Of a stretch of 64,000 nt of DNA, positions 1 to 8,371 are shown piece by piece. A program made the translations under genes and the position numbers. Location: NCBI RefSeq assembly GCF_050859025.1, contig NZ_CP138200.1:6200001-6264000 (forward strand). Reading direction: 5' to 3'. A model generated the notes under the pieces. It saw nothing but the letters and a program-made list of their open reading frames with translations. It did not search any database and was not told where the DNA came from. The stretch is from Wukongibacter sp050859025 (GTDB taxonomy: Bacteria > Bacillota > Clostridia > Peptostreptococcales > Caminicellaceae). The first letter of the stretch is position 1. Each line of letters begins with the position of its first letter.

Positions 1-795
1 AGTTGTATTCTTTATTTCTATTATAAGGTTTTGTAACGAACCGAGCATTTTATTAAGGGAAGATGCTATTTCTCCCACTTCGTCTTTACTATTTATATCA
101 ATTCTAGATGTTAAATCACCTTCATTATTTGATAATTCTTTTAACTTACTTGTTATTTTACTTAAATTAGATATTTTTTTAAGTAGAATTATTATAGCTA
201 ATACTATTGATATAATAAGAATTATAATTAAAGCTGTTGAAGTTATAAACAATAAATTAGCTCTTTTTCTTATGTCCTCAACTTCTGATTCAGCTCTTGA
301 ATTCATCATACTTTGAAATTCTTCTATAGGCTTCATAATTTTTTGTTTATTCTCATCATAATTAGAATCAAACATTAATTTTCTTGCTTTTTCAAGGTTA
401 CCTTGTTTAACTGCTTTCATGGCTTCATCTTCTGTAGATACTAATGCATCAGAATTATTTTTTGCTTTCTCAATTAGGTCTAATTCCTCTTGAGGCGCTC
501 CTAGTTCTTTCAATCTATTAACTACCTTATCCCTTGTCTTAGTTGTATTAACCTCTTCCCAATAATTATCATAGAACTTTTTTTCGCCATATTGGACATA
601 TCTTCTAGCTTGTTCTGTTAAATAGTCAGAAGCATTCTTTAAATCAATTCCTAGTTGTTTAAACTCCATTTGTCTTTGAACTGCCAACCTTTCATTACTA
701 AATGCTCTATTTAGTAATGAAACTGAAATCATAGTGAAAATAATTATTATAGCAAATACCACGGTCATTATCTTTAAAATTTTTGAAATTTTCAC
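1..795 (-). CDS. Methyl-accepting chemotaxis protein, N-terminal part (runs off the left edge)
   Basis: 265 codons are visible; the C-terminal signalling domain lies beyond base 1. The start is a GTG at 795 preceded by a good ribosome site (GGGAGG, 8-nt spacing). Visible order: first membrane helix at about residues 7-29, an extracytoplasmic helical sensor region to about 180, a second helix at about 181-206, then a HAMP linker with the typical EGDLTSRIDI and DEVGEIA segments. The family senses ligands outside the cell and controls CheA in the array. The ligand cannot be told from sequence. The sensor domain is rich in charged helices and fits a four-helix-bundle (4HB_MCP-like) type. Confidence 0.9.
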   Translation of the reverse strand, partial: MKISKILKIMTVVFAIIIIFTMISVSLLNRAFSNERLAVQRQMEFKQLGIDLKNASDYLTEQARRYVQYGEKKFYDNYWEEVNTTKTRDKVVNRLKELGAPQEELDLIEKAKNNSDALVSTEDEAMKAVKQGNLEKARKLMFDSNYDENKQKIMKPIEEFQSMMNSRAESEVEDIRKRANLLFITSTALIIILIISIVLAIIILLKKISNLSKITSKLKELSNNEGDLTSRIDINSKDEVGEIASSLNKMLGSLQNLIIEIKNTT

Positions 796-1078
796 TGTGA
801 GGTCCTCCCTTTTTATTTTGTTAGTTTCATTTATGAATTTCGACATTTTTAGACAACATTCCTGCTTTTTTGCATTTCTCTTTGCTAATGAAATAAAATT
901 TTTTGTTACCAAACTACATATAGATAATTCAAACTTTTAATAATCAGGTGTCAGGCCAGCTAGTAAAAGTCAATAGTTTTTACTAGCTTTTTTATATATT
1001 TTTTTTCTAAGAATCCTAAGCATAACAAATAAGCCAATTGAAAATACGAACAATTGGCACAAAGACTATATTTTATCT

Positions 1079-2386
1079 CTAAGCAACAAGTTTTAGTAAT
1101 TGATTATAGTTTTGTATGTGCTGCTGTGGAGTTATAATCACAAATTCGCGATTGTTTCTTAATACAGCAAAGATTATATTAGTAATCTTTCGCATTAACG
1201 CTCCAATTGCAGCTTTCTTAGCTTTTGACTCTTGTTTTTTATCATAATATTTTCTTAATACAGGATTGTTTGCTTCACCTTTCCTATTACGTCTAATACT
1301 TGCAAGTGCTACTATAAACAACACACGTCTTGCAACTGCCGATCCTCGTTTCGACATTTTAGACTTAGTTCCTTTGAACTTTCCAGATTCTTTGACACTT
1401 GGATCAATACCAAAGTAAGCAACTAATTGCTTAGGTTTAGTGAATGCTGAAAAATCACCGATTTCAGCCATAATTGATACTGCTGAAATAAAACCAACAC
1501 CATTTATCGACCTAAGTAGATTAATTTGACTAACAAATTTCTCATCTTTGTAATCATGCAAATAATCTTTAACACGATTCAATATGTCAGTTTTCTTTTT
1601 TTCAAATATCTCTATAAAATCAAGTTGAAGCTCAATCAAATCATATGATGATCTAAGCTGATGACTGAAGGTGATTGCTATTTTTGCAGCATTAATCAGC
1701 TTGTTATATGTTTTTGTAGCAGCATCTAAACCTTTTTTAGCATTTTTTCTTATGAAGTCAATTAACTCATCCCTTGGAGTTGCAAGAATTCGTTTTGGTG
1801 TCCTATATGTTTTAAGAATAGCTATGGATGTCTTACTTGTAGTATTTGAAAACACTTCATTATATCCAGGAAAGATAATTGCTAGTTCTTTCGTTAGTTG
1901 GTTTACATGTGATGTTTTATCATCTGCAAGCTTATGATATTCTCTTACTAATGAACGAACGTTGAGTACAACATCAGAAGGAATGAGGGATGTTTTTAAA
2001 TCATTAGTATAGGCCGTCTTCGCAATCCTAAGTGCATCCTTTTTATCACTTTTTACTTTCCTAATTCCCTGATTTTTGTTAGAATCAGTAATAAGAGGAT
2101 TGAGTATAGAAACCTCAAATCCTGATTCTTTCAGGTGGCAGTAGAGTGGAATGTGGTAGATTCCTGTGGATTCAAGAAAGATACGAGCTTTCAATGAATT
2201 CACCTCTTCTGCTTTTTTTATTTGTGAAACTAGAAATTCCAATGACTCAATTGACTGATGATCAATCCTTATAGGCCTTGAAAAAGGCTTGTGATCAGGT
2301 GTAATTATACTTGCCCAGCTAACTTTTGATCCAATATCAATACCCACGCTAATAAAATCGAAATAGTAAATATTTATCACTCCCAT
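1079..2386 (-). CDS. IS110-family transposase (DEDD recombinase), subfamily A
   Basis: Bridge-RNA-guided DNA recombinase of the IS110 family. The N-terminal RuvC-like DEDD domain is visible as VGIDIGSKVSW, FLESTGIYH and the VKSDKKDALRIA segment. The C-terminal Tnp (IS116/IS110/IS902) domain carries INGVGFISAVSIMAEIGDF and the conserved serine region SKMSKRGSAVARR. Length 435 aa is normal. The ATG used has no ribosome site. A GGAGTGA lies just downstream and would suit an ATT codon 15 nt further in, a spacing also seen in subfamily B, so the true start may be non-canonical. It differs from the 39.6-kb copy by only a handful of residues. Confidence 0.93.
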   Translation of the reverse strand: MGVINIYYFDFISVGIDIGSKVSWASIITPDHKPFSRPIRIDHQSIESLEFLVSQIKKAEEVNSLKARIFLESTGIYHIPLYCHLKESGFEVSILNPLITDSNKNQGIRKVKSDKKDALRIAKTAYTNDLKTSLIPSDVVLNVRSLVREYHKLADDKTSHVNQLTKELAIIFPGYNEVFSNTTSKTSIAILKTYRTPKRILATPRDELIDFIRKNAKKGLDAATKTYNKLINAAKIAITFSHQLRSSYDLIELQLDFIEIFEKKKTDILNRVKDYLHDYKDEKFVSQINLLRSINGVGFISAVSIMAEIGDFSAFTKPKQLVAYFGIDPSVKESGKFKGTKSKMSKRGSAVARRVLFIVALASIRRNRKGEANNPVLRKYYDKKQESKAKKAAIGALMRKITNIIFAVLRNNREFVIITPQQHIQNYNQLLKLVA

Positions 2387-2722
2387 AATATTAAACTAAA
2401 CAAGAGCATCCATACACTTAGTGAGCTTATAACCTAGAGCGTTACACGGATATCCCTATTGGTTCCAACCAGCCAACTCATAAAGATTCACTAAATGGAT
2501 TAATTGTCTGACCCACAGGTATCGAATCTACATGGATTCTCCTAAGGCTTGCCCATTTATCCTCTTGTTATTTAGAGAATAACTTATGCTTTGGCTTATG
2601 TCCATACCCGTATAAAGCCTTTAAAAGTCGAATTTATTACTCAGTTTCAACTTTATTGTTCACTAGATTAAAATGCATCACATCTTATTTCATAGATGCT
2701 CTTGCTTAACTATATGGTACTA
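2387..2722 (-). ncRNA. Predicted bridge RNA region of IS110 A copy 1
   Basis: Non-coding leader between the element end and tnp. Read on the minus strand it has, in order: AGCCT (2549-2545), which matches the top strand of the target arm including the CT core; GTCAG (2512-2508), complementary to the right half of the target; GCTGGT (2473-2468), matching the element's own end next to the CT; and GCTCTAG (2440-2434), complementary to the first bases of the other end. This is the order target loop then donor loop known for IS110-group bridge RNAs. RNA boundaries and folding are inferred. Confidence 0.65.
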
Positions 2723-2796
2723 GGCTAGAACACATAAAACTTGAAACATAAATGATTTTTTAAGTTACATGTTCTAGCCTGACACTTAGATTTTCT
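2722..2796. repeat. REPIN-type palindrome R1, split by IS110
   Basis: This is the right part of a palindrome of about 80 bp. Its missing left end (GGTGTCAG, 948-954) is on the other side of the IS110. The intact repeat reads GTGTCAGGCTAGAACA, a spacer of about 37 nt, then the exact reverse complement TGTTCTAGCCTGACAC, with a constant tail CTTAGATTTT. Other copies are at 5479, 10854, 18322, 23041, 33047, 34351, 41282, 41513 and 45299. Confidence 0.9.
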
Positions 2797-2835
2797 CCTT
2801 TTCTATGTGTCCGGCAAACTGGGTATAGGTCAGAT

Positions 2836-2931
2836 CTAAAGAAAAGTTATACTGTAATTACTTTTCCAGAAGAAATAAAAAAGAGACTTATATCAAGTAG
2901 AAAAGAACTGCAAAAATCAATTGAAGGATAA
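2836..2931 (+). pseudogene. C-terminal fragment of an unknown small protein
   Basis: An open frame ends at 2931 with a sequence of the type VITFPEEIKKRLISSRKE and a stop codon directly touching the ATG of the next gene (TAAATG), as in coupled genes. No start is visible, and the palindrome copy that ends near 2796 lies just upstream. I read it as the surviving tail of a gene cut by repeat or IS insertion. The family is unknown. Confidence 0.4.
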
Positions 2932-3276
2932 ATGAAAGTCAGAGGCATAAAAAATTTCAAAAAAATTGAAGTTAATTTTAAGATGCTTGTACTTTATCTA
3001 TCTTTAGGGGTTCTAGGGTTTAACTTTAGTACTATAAGTAGCTTGATACTAAATAACCTTGAAGGTGTACGAAATGTAATAATTACTACTGGATTTATGA
3101 TGCTAATAATAGCCTCAATCGGAGTTTTTGTAAGTAGTAAAGAAGAGGACCTTAAAAGATTGCTGTTAATTAAAAAGTCAATTCTATGGTGCTATATAGT
3201 AGGTATTATTTGTATAGTAATAGGATCTGTAATAGTTTTAATATTACTTAACAATTATTTAAGCACGTTAATTTAG
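2932..3276 (+). CDS. Small membrane protein, unknown function
   Basis: 114 aa with three likely membrane helices at about residues 17-40, 48-66 and 84-112, separated by a charged loop (SSKEEDLKR). It starts immediately after the stop of the fragment at 2836-2931, so it was probably translated by coupling; no separate ribosome site is obvious. I do not recognise the family. The arrangement of a short charged protein followed by a three-helix membrane protein could be a regulator/membrane pair or an immunity-type pair, but this is speculation. Confidence 0.55.
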   Translation: MKVRGIKNFKKIEVNFKMLVLYLSLGVLGFNFSTISSLILNNLEGVRNVIITTGFMMLIIASIGVFVSSKEEDLKRLLLIKKSILWCYIVGIICIVIGSVIVLILLNNYLSTLI

Positions 3277-3410
3277 AAGATTATAAATGTGCCTACTGAA
3301 ACTATATAAAAAATAGAGCTACTTCATAGGGAAAAGCTGGAGAAAGAATAATATTCTAAAAGCTAGTAATAAAGAATACATGTGAAAGATTTAAAAATGG
3401 GAGGTGTCTT

Positions 3411-3848
3411 ATGTTCAGAATTGCCATTTTGAAAAAAGTTGCAGAATCAATGCAAATAGAGTATGAGAAAGTAGTTGATGATAATACGGTTATTTTATAT
3501 ACAGATAATCTAAAAAAATTTCTAGTTAACTATAATATGAATTTGAACTATATAAATGGTACTATTTTCTTTGGTATGAGAGCAATCGGAGAAGTATTAG
3601 AACCTGATTATATGAATGATGAAACAAAAATAAGTTATGGCTTAGGAACTCTACCTAAAGAAAAATGGGAAATGATCGATACCTTTTACAAAATGATCTT
3701 CAATAAAGATGAAACAAAGAGAGAGAGTCTAGTGAATAATCATTGCAATGCTCTAAAAAGATACTTGGATAGTATAAAACCTGTTCAAGTGAATATTGAG
3801 AAACCTGTAGTGATTAGTGAATATAATGGACAAATAATTGAGAAATGA
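3411..3848 (+). CDS. Hypothetical cytoplasmic protein
   Basis: 145 aa, no signal peptide or membrane helix. The start ATG follows GGGAGGTG with ideal spacing, which supports a real gene. The protein is mixed alpha/beta and rich in lysine and glutamate, with no motif I can name. It may share a transcript with the small membrane genes on either side, as all run rightward. Confidence 0.6.
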   Translation: MFRIAILKKVAESMQIEYEKVVDDNTVILYTDNLKKFLVNYNMNLNYINGTIFFGMRAIGEVLEPDYMNDETKISYGLGTLPKEKWEMIDTFYKMIFNKDETKRESLVNNHCNALKRYLDSIKPVQVNIEKPVVISEYNGQIIEK

Positions 3849-4158
3849 TAATATAAATTATAATAGTAATCTATGCAATATAACTTTAGAAAAGAAGAGG
3901 TATTTAGTATTAATGTGGTCAAAAAATTTCTTGCATCAATATTAGCGTATTACTATTTGCTTTGCTTGAATCTAAAGACATATCTTCTTATTCCATTTAC
4001 TATTTATTTAAGGTATCACCCTCCATGGATCTGTCCAATGATATCCAAATTTTCTAGATTGCTTAGAGGGGGATACTTTTTCTATTTTAAGATATTGAAA
4101 TATCTTATATAATAATATAGTATATAATTACACTAAAAAATGGATATGGAGGTAAAAA

Positions 4159-4368
4159 ATGAAATACATTAAACTGATAATAATGAGCATAATTATATGT
4201 TTTATAAGTTACATATCATCTCTATTTTTATCTACAATTCTTGTTTGTGGTGATTCTGTTGTAGATTCGTACCATGCAATGACAAGAAGTTTAATATTAA
4301 TATTAATAGCAATAGTAACATTCTGTACGAGATTGATAATTATGGAGATTAAAAATGTTACTAAATAA
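4159..4368 (+). CDS. Small two-helix membrane protein
   Basis: 69 aa; ribosome site GGAGGT 5 nt before the ATG. Two hydrophobic segments (about residues 4-28 and 43-60) flank a short outer loop. No family recognised. It ends just before a bidirectional terminator. Confidence 0.55.
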   Translation: MKYIKLIIMSIIICFISYISSLFLSTILVCGDSVVDSYHAMTRSLILILIAIVTFCTRLIIMEIKNVTK

Positions 4369-4371
4369 AGA

Positions 4372-4412
4372 ATATCCTTTCTAGTTCAGATACTAGAAAG
4401 GATATTTTTTTA
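4372..4412. terminator. Bidirectional rho-independent terminator
   Basis: A hairpin (ATATCCTTTCTAGT and ACTAGAAAGGATAT around a short loop) with T-runs on both sides lies between two convergent genes. Confidence 0.8.
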
Positions 4413-5270
4413 TTAATTATCTCTGTATTCATAGTTTTTAACAGCTACGCTTTTTGTACCGTAGTTAAAATCTATGCTTAATCCTCCGGGAAATGAAACT
4501 TTTGCAGAACCTGTTACTTGTCTATGACCATATTCAAATCTAACTTCGGCACTTCCTACAAGAGCATTTTTGTAAAGATAAATTGTTCCTGAACCTGATT
4601 TAGAATAGTATCCATAAGGAACCTTATTCCCATCACCCAGTAGAGGTACTTTAAAATAACAACCTGAACCTGGTATCTTATCATAAATTTCATAGGATAT
4701 GGTTTTATCTCGCCCGTTACCATTTGTGCCGTCATAGTATCTTGCTCTAACAATAGAACTACTTTGATTAGAGTTATAACCCGAACTCCATGCGAAGGCT
4801 AAAATATCCGTTCCATTATGAAATGGCTGAGAGCTCCATGAGTAATCGAAATTCATTGTTAAATATGAAGTATCTGAACTCGAAGAAGAATATCTTTTAT
4901 ATAAACTTATATTGGCTTTAGCAGCTAAGGCCCTTACTTCTTTATCTGTTCCCTTAAAATTTCTCATTATTTGTATTTGTTTTTTTGTATAGCCCATGTT
5001 TTTCAAGTTTTCATCACTATTTTTTAAGGTTCTTTCTTTTATAGCCTTTTCAAAGCTGAACGCTCTAATACTTGATATTTCTTCACTACTAAGTCCTAAC
5101 TTTTTTAATTCATTATTGTCTTTACTTTTTAATTGATTCATGTAGTCTATTTCTGATATTTCAATAGTTGTTTTAGTTTCACCAATTGGACTAGCAAAAG
5201 ATATGCTAGTTATCAATAACGTTAATACAGTTAGAAATGTTAAACCTTTCAATAATAGTTTTTTACTCAT
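4413..5270 (-). CDS. Secreted protein, unknown function
   Basis: 285 aa with a clear Sec signal peptide (MSKKLLLKGLTF, hydrophobic core, cleavage near SFASP, about residue 27). A charged helical pro-like region follows (about residues 35-115, with two repeated segments of the type KKLGLSSEEI / KNMGYTKKQI). The C-terminal half (about 130-285) is rich in serine, tyrosine and glycine and looks like a beta-sandwich. The ATG has a good ribosome site (GGAGG, 8 nt). No catalytic motif is visible. The helical region may be a propeptide or inhibitor-like domain. Confidence 0.7.
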   Translation of the reverse strand: MSKKLLLKGLTFLTVLTLLITSISFASPIGETKTTIEISEIDYMNQLKSKDNNELKKLGLSSEEISSIRAFSFEKAIKERTLKNSDENLKNMGYTKKQIQIMRNFKGTDKEVRALAAKANISLYKRYSSSSSDTSYLTMNFDYSWSSQPFHNGTDILAFAWSSGYNSNQSSSIVRARYYDGTNGNGRDKTISYEIYDKIPGSGCYFKVPLLGDGNKVPYGYYSKSGSGTIYLYKNALVGSAEVRFEYGHRQVTGSAKVSFPGGLSIDFNYGTKSVAVKNYEYRDN

Positions 5271-5478
5271 AAAATTTCCTCCTTTAATTTTTTTGAATTT
5301 CTATTTTGTGTGCACATGAAAAATAATATCATAATAAATATGGAAAAAATGTAATAATATGTATTATAATTAAATTTTAAGAAAATATTAATAATTATTA
5401 CAAAATAGAAAAAAATTAAAAATCAAATCCATTTCAAATAGTCTTAGCTTTTTGCTTACATATCATAACATGTAATCG

Positions 5479-5543
5479 AGTGTCAGGCTAGAACACATAA
5501 AACTTTAAACATAAATAATTTTTAAAGTTACATGTTCTAGCCT
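5479..5543. repeat. REPIN-type palindrome R2, right arm interrupted by IS110
   Basis: This copy is complete on the left; its right arm stops at TTCTAGCCT and resumes as GACACTTAGATT at 7273. It is the mirror case of R1, where the left arm was hit. Confidence 0.92.
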
Positions 5544-5842
5544 AGTACAATAAGGTTAAGCAAGAGCAATCAATAAAAGCTATGTGAGAAAAAATAAATA
5601 GCGAACGTTAACAGGTATAGACAAAAGTTAGTTCATAAATTATTCTCTATATAGCAGGAGATAAATGATCAAGCCTTAGGAGAATCTTATTAGATTTGAT
5701 ACCTGTGGGTCAGACAATTAATCCATTTAGTGAATTTTATGAGTTGGCTGGTTGGAACCCCAAAAATGGGAATATCCGTGTAACGCGCTAGGTTATATCT
5801 CACTAGATGAAATGGATAATCTTGCTTAATTTTATATTAGGG
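5544..5842 (+). ncRNA. Predicted bridge RNA region of IS110 B copy 1
   Basis: Candidate guides: AGCCT at 5672-5676 (target left half plus core), GTCAG at 5709-5713 (complement of target CTGAC), GCTGGT at 5747-5752 (donor left half) and GCGCTAG at 5785-5791 (complement of donor CTAG plus a wobble pair). All four segments are shared with subfamily A; the intervening sequence has diverged much more. Confidence 0.65.
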
Positions 5843-7147
5843 GTGATTTATATTAGCTATTTTGATTTTTTAAGTGTGGGAATTGATGTGGCTTCAAAGG
5901 TAAGCTGGGCGTGCATTTTAACACCAGACCATAAACCTGCATGGGGCTTTATAAGAATTGATCATAGCTCTTTAGATTCACTTGACTATCTGGTGAATTC
6001 AATTAAAAAGGCAGAAGAGGTGAATTCATTAAAGGCTAGAATCTTTCTTGAATCCACAGGAATCTACCACATTCCACTCTTTTGCCATCTCAAAGAAGCA
6101 GGATTTGAGGTGTATATCCTAAATCCCCTCATTACTGATTCTAACAAAAATCAGGGGATAAGGAAAGTGAAAAGTGATAAGAATGATGCTAAAAGAATAG
6201 CTAAGACTGCATATACTCACGATTTGAAGGTGTCCTTGATACCAGCAGATCTTATGCTTAACATCAGAGCTTTAACTAGAGATTATCACCGTATGGTAGA
6301 TACTAAAACAGTTTTTCTTAATCAACTAACTAAAGAACTTGCATTAGTATTCCCTGGTTATAGCAGTGTTTTTTCAAATACAGTGGGAAAAACATCTAGA
6401 GCCATTCTTAGAACCTTTAAAACACCAAAGATGATACTTGAAACGCCAAAGTATAAAGTTATTGAATTTATATCCAGTCATGCTAAAAGAGGTAAAGAAG
6501 CAGCTGAGAAAAGCTATAAGAAGCTCATTAATGCTGCAAAAATAGCAATGACATTTAGTCATCAGCTAGATGCATCCTATTATCTTATTGATTCGAAGCT
6601 TGATATGATTGAAACTATTGAAAAAAGATTAATAGATATCGAAAATGAGATTAAATCATATCTTGATAAATATAAGAATGAAGATTTTGTGAAACAAACA
6701 AAACTAATTAGGTCAATAACAGGTGTTGGATTCATTACTTCAATAACACTAATGGCTGAGATCGGTGATTTCAAGGCGTTTAGAAAACCAAAGCAATTGG
6801 TTGCTTACTTTGGATTAGATCCATGTGTCAAAGAATCAGGTAATTTTAAAGGAACTAAAATCTCCATGTCTAAGAGAGGCTCCTCTATAGCTAGAAGAGC
6901 ACTTTTTACAGTAGCAGTGGCTGCTATAAGACGCAACAACAAAGGAGAAGCTATTAATCCGGTTTTAAGAGAATACTATGAGAAAAAACTAATTTCTAAA
7001 TCTAAGAAATCAGCACTTGGTGCAATAATGAGAAAGATGACGAATATAATATTTGCGGTTCTTAGGGACAATAAAGAATATGAAATTAGAACTCCACAGG
7101 AGCACGTAAAGAAATATAATAAAACATCACTTAAGATTGTAGCATAG
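5843..7147 (+). CDS. IS110-family transposase (DEDD recombinase), subfamily B
   Basis: 435 aa from a GTG at 5843; the frame is open back to an ATG at 5807, but that would overlap the conserved donor-guide part of the leader. DEDD domain: VGIDVASKVSW, FLESTGIYH, VKSDKNDAKRIA. C-terminal domain: ITGVGFITSITLMAEIGDF and ISMSKRGSSIARR. As in subfamily A, a GGGGTGA precedes an ATT codon at good spacing. Five to eight residues differ from the 21.4-kb copy. Confidence 0.92.
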   Translation: MIYISYFDFLSVGIDVASKVSWACILTPDHKPAWGFIRIDHSSLDSLDYLVNSIKKAEEVNSLKARIFLESTGIYHIPLFCHLKEAGFEVYILNPLITDSNKNQGIRKVKSDKNDAKRIAKTAYTHDLKVSLIPADLMLNIRALTRDYHRMVDTKTVFLNQLTKELALVFPGYSSVFSNTVGKTSRAILRTFKTPKMILETPKYKVIEFISSHAKRGKEAAEKSYKKLINAAKIAMTFSHQLDASYYLIDSKLDMIETIEKRLIDIENEIKSYLDKYKNEDFVKQTKLIRSITGVGFITSITLMAEIGDFKAFRKPKQLVAYFGLDPCVKESGNFKGTKISMSKRGSSIARRALFTVAVAAIRRNNKGEAINPVLREYYEKKLISKSKKSALGAIMRKMTNIIFAVLRDNKEYEIRTPQEHVKKYNKTSLKIVA

Positions 7148-7288
7148 AGCTATGATCAAGGTATTTAGCCAATTGTTCGTGTTTTCAATTGGTTTATTTG
7201 GTATGCCCAAAATCTTGTTTTAAAAAACATAAAAAAATTTTATAAAAACTCTTGACTGTTACTAGCTGGTCTGACACTTAGATTTTTT

Positions 7289-7336
7289 CCAAGCTTTAAT
7301 CTTTAATTCTTTAGTATACTTTGGTTTTCTTCCCAT
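7289..7336 (-). pseudogene. 5' stub of an IS3-type transposase OrfA
   Basis: A start codon with a good ribosome site (GGAGGT) opens a frame beginning MGRKPKYTKELKIKAW, typical of IS3-family OrfA. The frame is lost after 16 codons where the palindrome sequence begins. A short inverted repeat upstream (AGACTATCTAC / GTAGACAGTCT type, 7352-7386) may be the old element end. Confidence 0.55.
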
Positions 7337-7415
7337 AAAAAATACCTCCAAGTAGATAGTCTATTTTAATTAATTAGACTGTCTACTTTGGAAGTATCAT
7401 ATCATCCCGCAAAGA

Positions 7416-7473
7416 TTAGCACTATTGGATTAGATTCATAGTTTATAATATAAATCTAATCCAATAGTGCTAA
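7416..7473. repeat. Perfect 21-bp inverted repeat
   Basis: The arms 7416-7436 and 7453-7473 are exact reverse complements (TTAGCACTATTGG... arm), with a 16-nt AT-rich loop. There is no T-run next to the stem, so it is not a standard terminator, although it lies downstream of the ABC permease gene. It could be a small foldback element or an RNA-stabilising 3' hairpin. Confidence 0.8.
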
Positions 7474-7615
7474 AACAAAATAAATGTTCTAAGGATTGCT
7501 TAGTGCTACCAACATTAAGCTTTTCTTATTTATATTATATGAAATTTTTATAAAAAATAAGCATATATATTTTCATTCTATAAATTTGAATTTATCGTTT
7601 ATATTAAATTACCTA

Positions 7616-8371
7616 TTAAAAACTAGTTTCTTTCTTTAATCTTGATAAAGCCCATAAAAAAGTTATTCCACTCATTACAATAAGCATAGCTATTACTAAA
7701 ATGAGCTGGAGTGCTTCAGCATTCCCTTCTATCATCAATGTACGTAATAAATTAATTACATGTGTAAATGGATTCAAATTTACAGCTATTGCAAGCCAAC
7801 CAGTTAATGTATCTGATGGAAATAGTGCTGTACTTAAAAAGAATACTGGCAATACGATAGCATTCATAGCTGTTTCATATACAACCTCATTTGGGAGTGA
7901 TAAACTTATTGCATATGTCAATGAAGATAAACATAATGCATTAAGAAAAATAATCAATATAATAATCAAAATTCCGAAAACGTTACTTTGAATTTTTACA
8001 GAGAATAACAAGCTCACAATACACATGATTCCAACTTCAAGAAACATGCATAAAACCGCTTCAAGAACTTGTCCTAATACTATTGACTTTCTACTAACCG
8101 GGGCAATAAGGATACGATAAAAACTTCCATCGGCCTTCATTAAATAGTTCATAATTCCACTACTGCTACATGCACCAAAACTTACTAATACTATTAATCC
8201 TGGTAAGATAAACGTTGTATAATTGTTAATTCCTATTCCTTGCATAGCTTGACTGGCAACTGCGCTGTATAAAATAAGCCAAAGCATTGGTTGCAAAATA
8301 GTAATGACAACAGTAAATTTATTGTGAAAACGCCACTTAACATTGCGTCCTAAAAGAGTTATAACATTCAT
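7616..8371 (-). CDS. ABC-2 type exporter permease
   Basis: 251 aa with about six membrane helices and an ABC-2 membrane domain; the N-terminal amphipathic segment (LLGRNVKWRFHNKFTVVI) is typical of DrrB-like permeases. The start overlaps the stop of the ATPase gene by 4 nt (ATGA), so the two are translationally coupled and form one exporter. Substrate unknown; the family exports drugs, lipids or antibiotics. Last gene of the four-gene operon reading leftward from 10649. Confidence 0.88.
   Translation of the reverse strand: MNVITLLGRNVKWRFHNKFTVVITILQPMLWLILYSAVASQAMQGIGINNYTTFILPGLIVLVSFGACSSSGIMNYLMKADGSFYRILIAPVSRKSIVLGQVLEAVLCMFLEVGIMCIVSLLFSVKIQSNVFGILIIILIIFLNALCLSSLTYAISLSLPNEVVYETAMNAIVLPVFFLSTALFPSDTLTGWLAIAVNLNPFTHVINLLRTLMIEGNAEALQLILVIAMLIVMSGITFLWALSRLKKETSF

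Larger units (their letters stand above)
955..2723 (-). mobile_element. IS110-family element, subfamily A, copy 1
   Basis: This 1769-bp element has one transposase gene, a long leader (about 335 bp) upstream of it and a short tail (about 125 bp). It lies inside the left arm of a genomic palindrome: GGTGTCAG is left of it and GCTAGAACAC right of it, with an AG (CT on the element's strand) at both junctions. It has no terminal inverted repeats, as expected for IS110. It is nearly identical to the copy at 39516-41283, so movement or duplication was recent. Confidence 0.88.
5544..7272 (+). mobile_element. IS110-family element, subfamily B, copy 1
   Basis: 1729 bp, bounded by CT on both sides and inserted in the right arm of palindrome R2. 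Leader of about 300 bp, one transposase, tail of about 125 bp. It is nearly identical to the element at 21314-23042 and clearly different in sequence from subfamily A. Both subfamilies share end sequences (CTAGTAC at the leader end, CTAGCTGG at the tail end). Confidence 0.88.

Noticed and set aside
734..940. A 68-codon rightward frame opposite the chemotaxis receptor start
   Set aside because: It overlaps the receptor's start region on the other strand and has no ribosome site.
3873..4112. A 79-codon rightward frame
   Set aside because: No ribosome site, no family and unlikely composition; probably chance.
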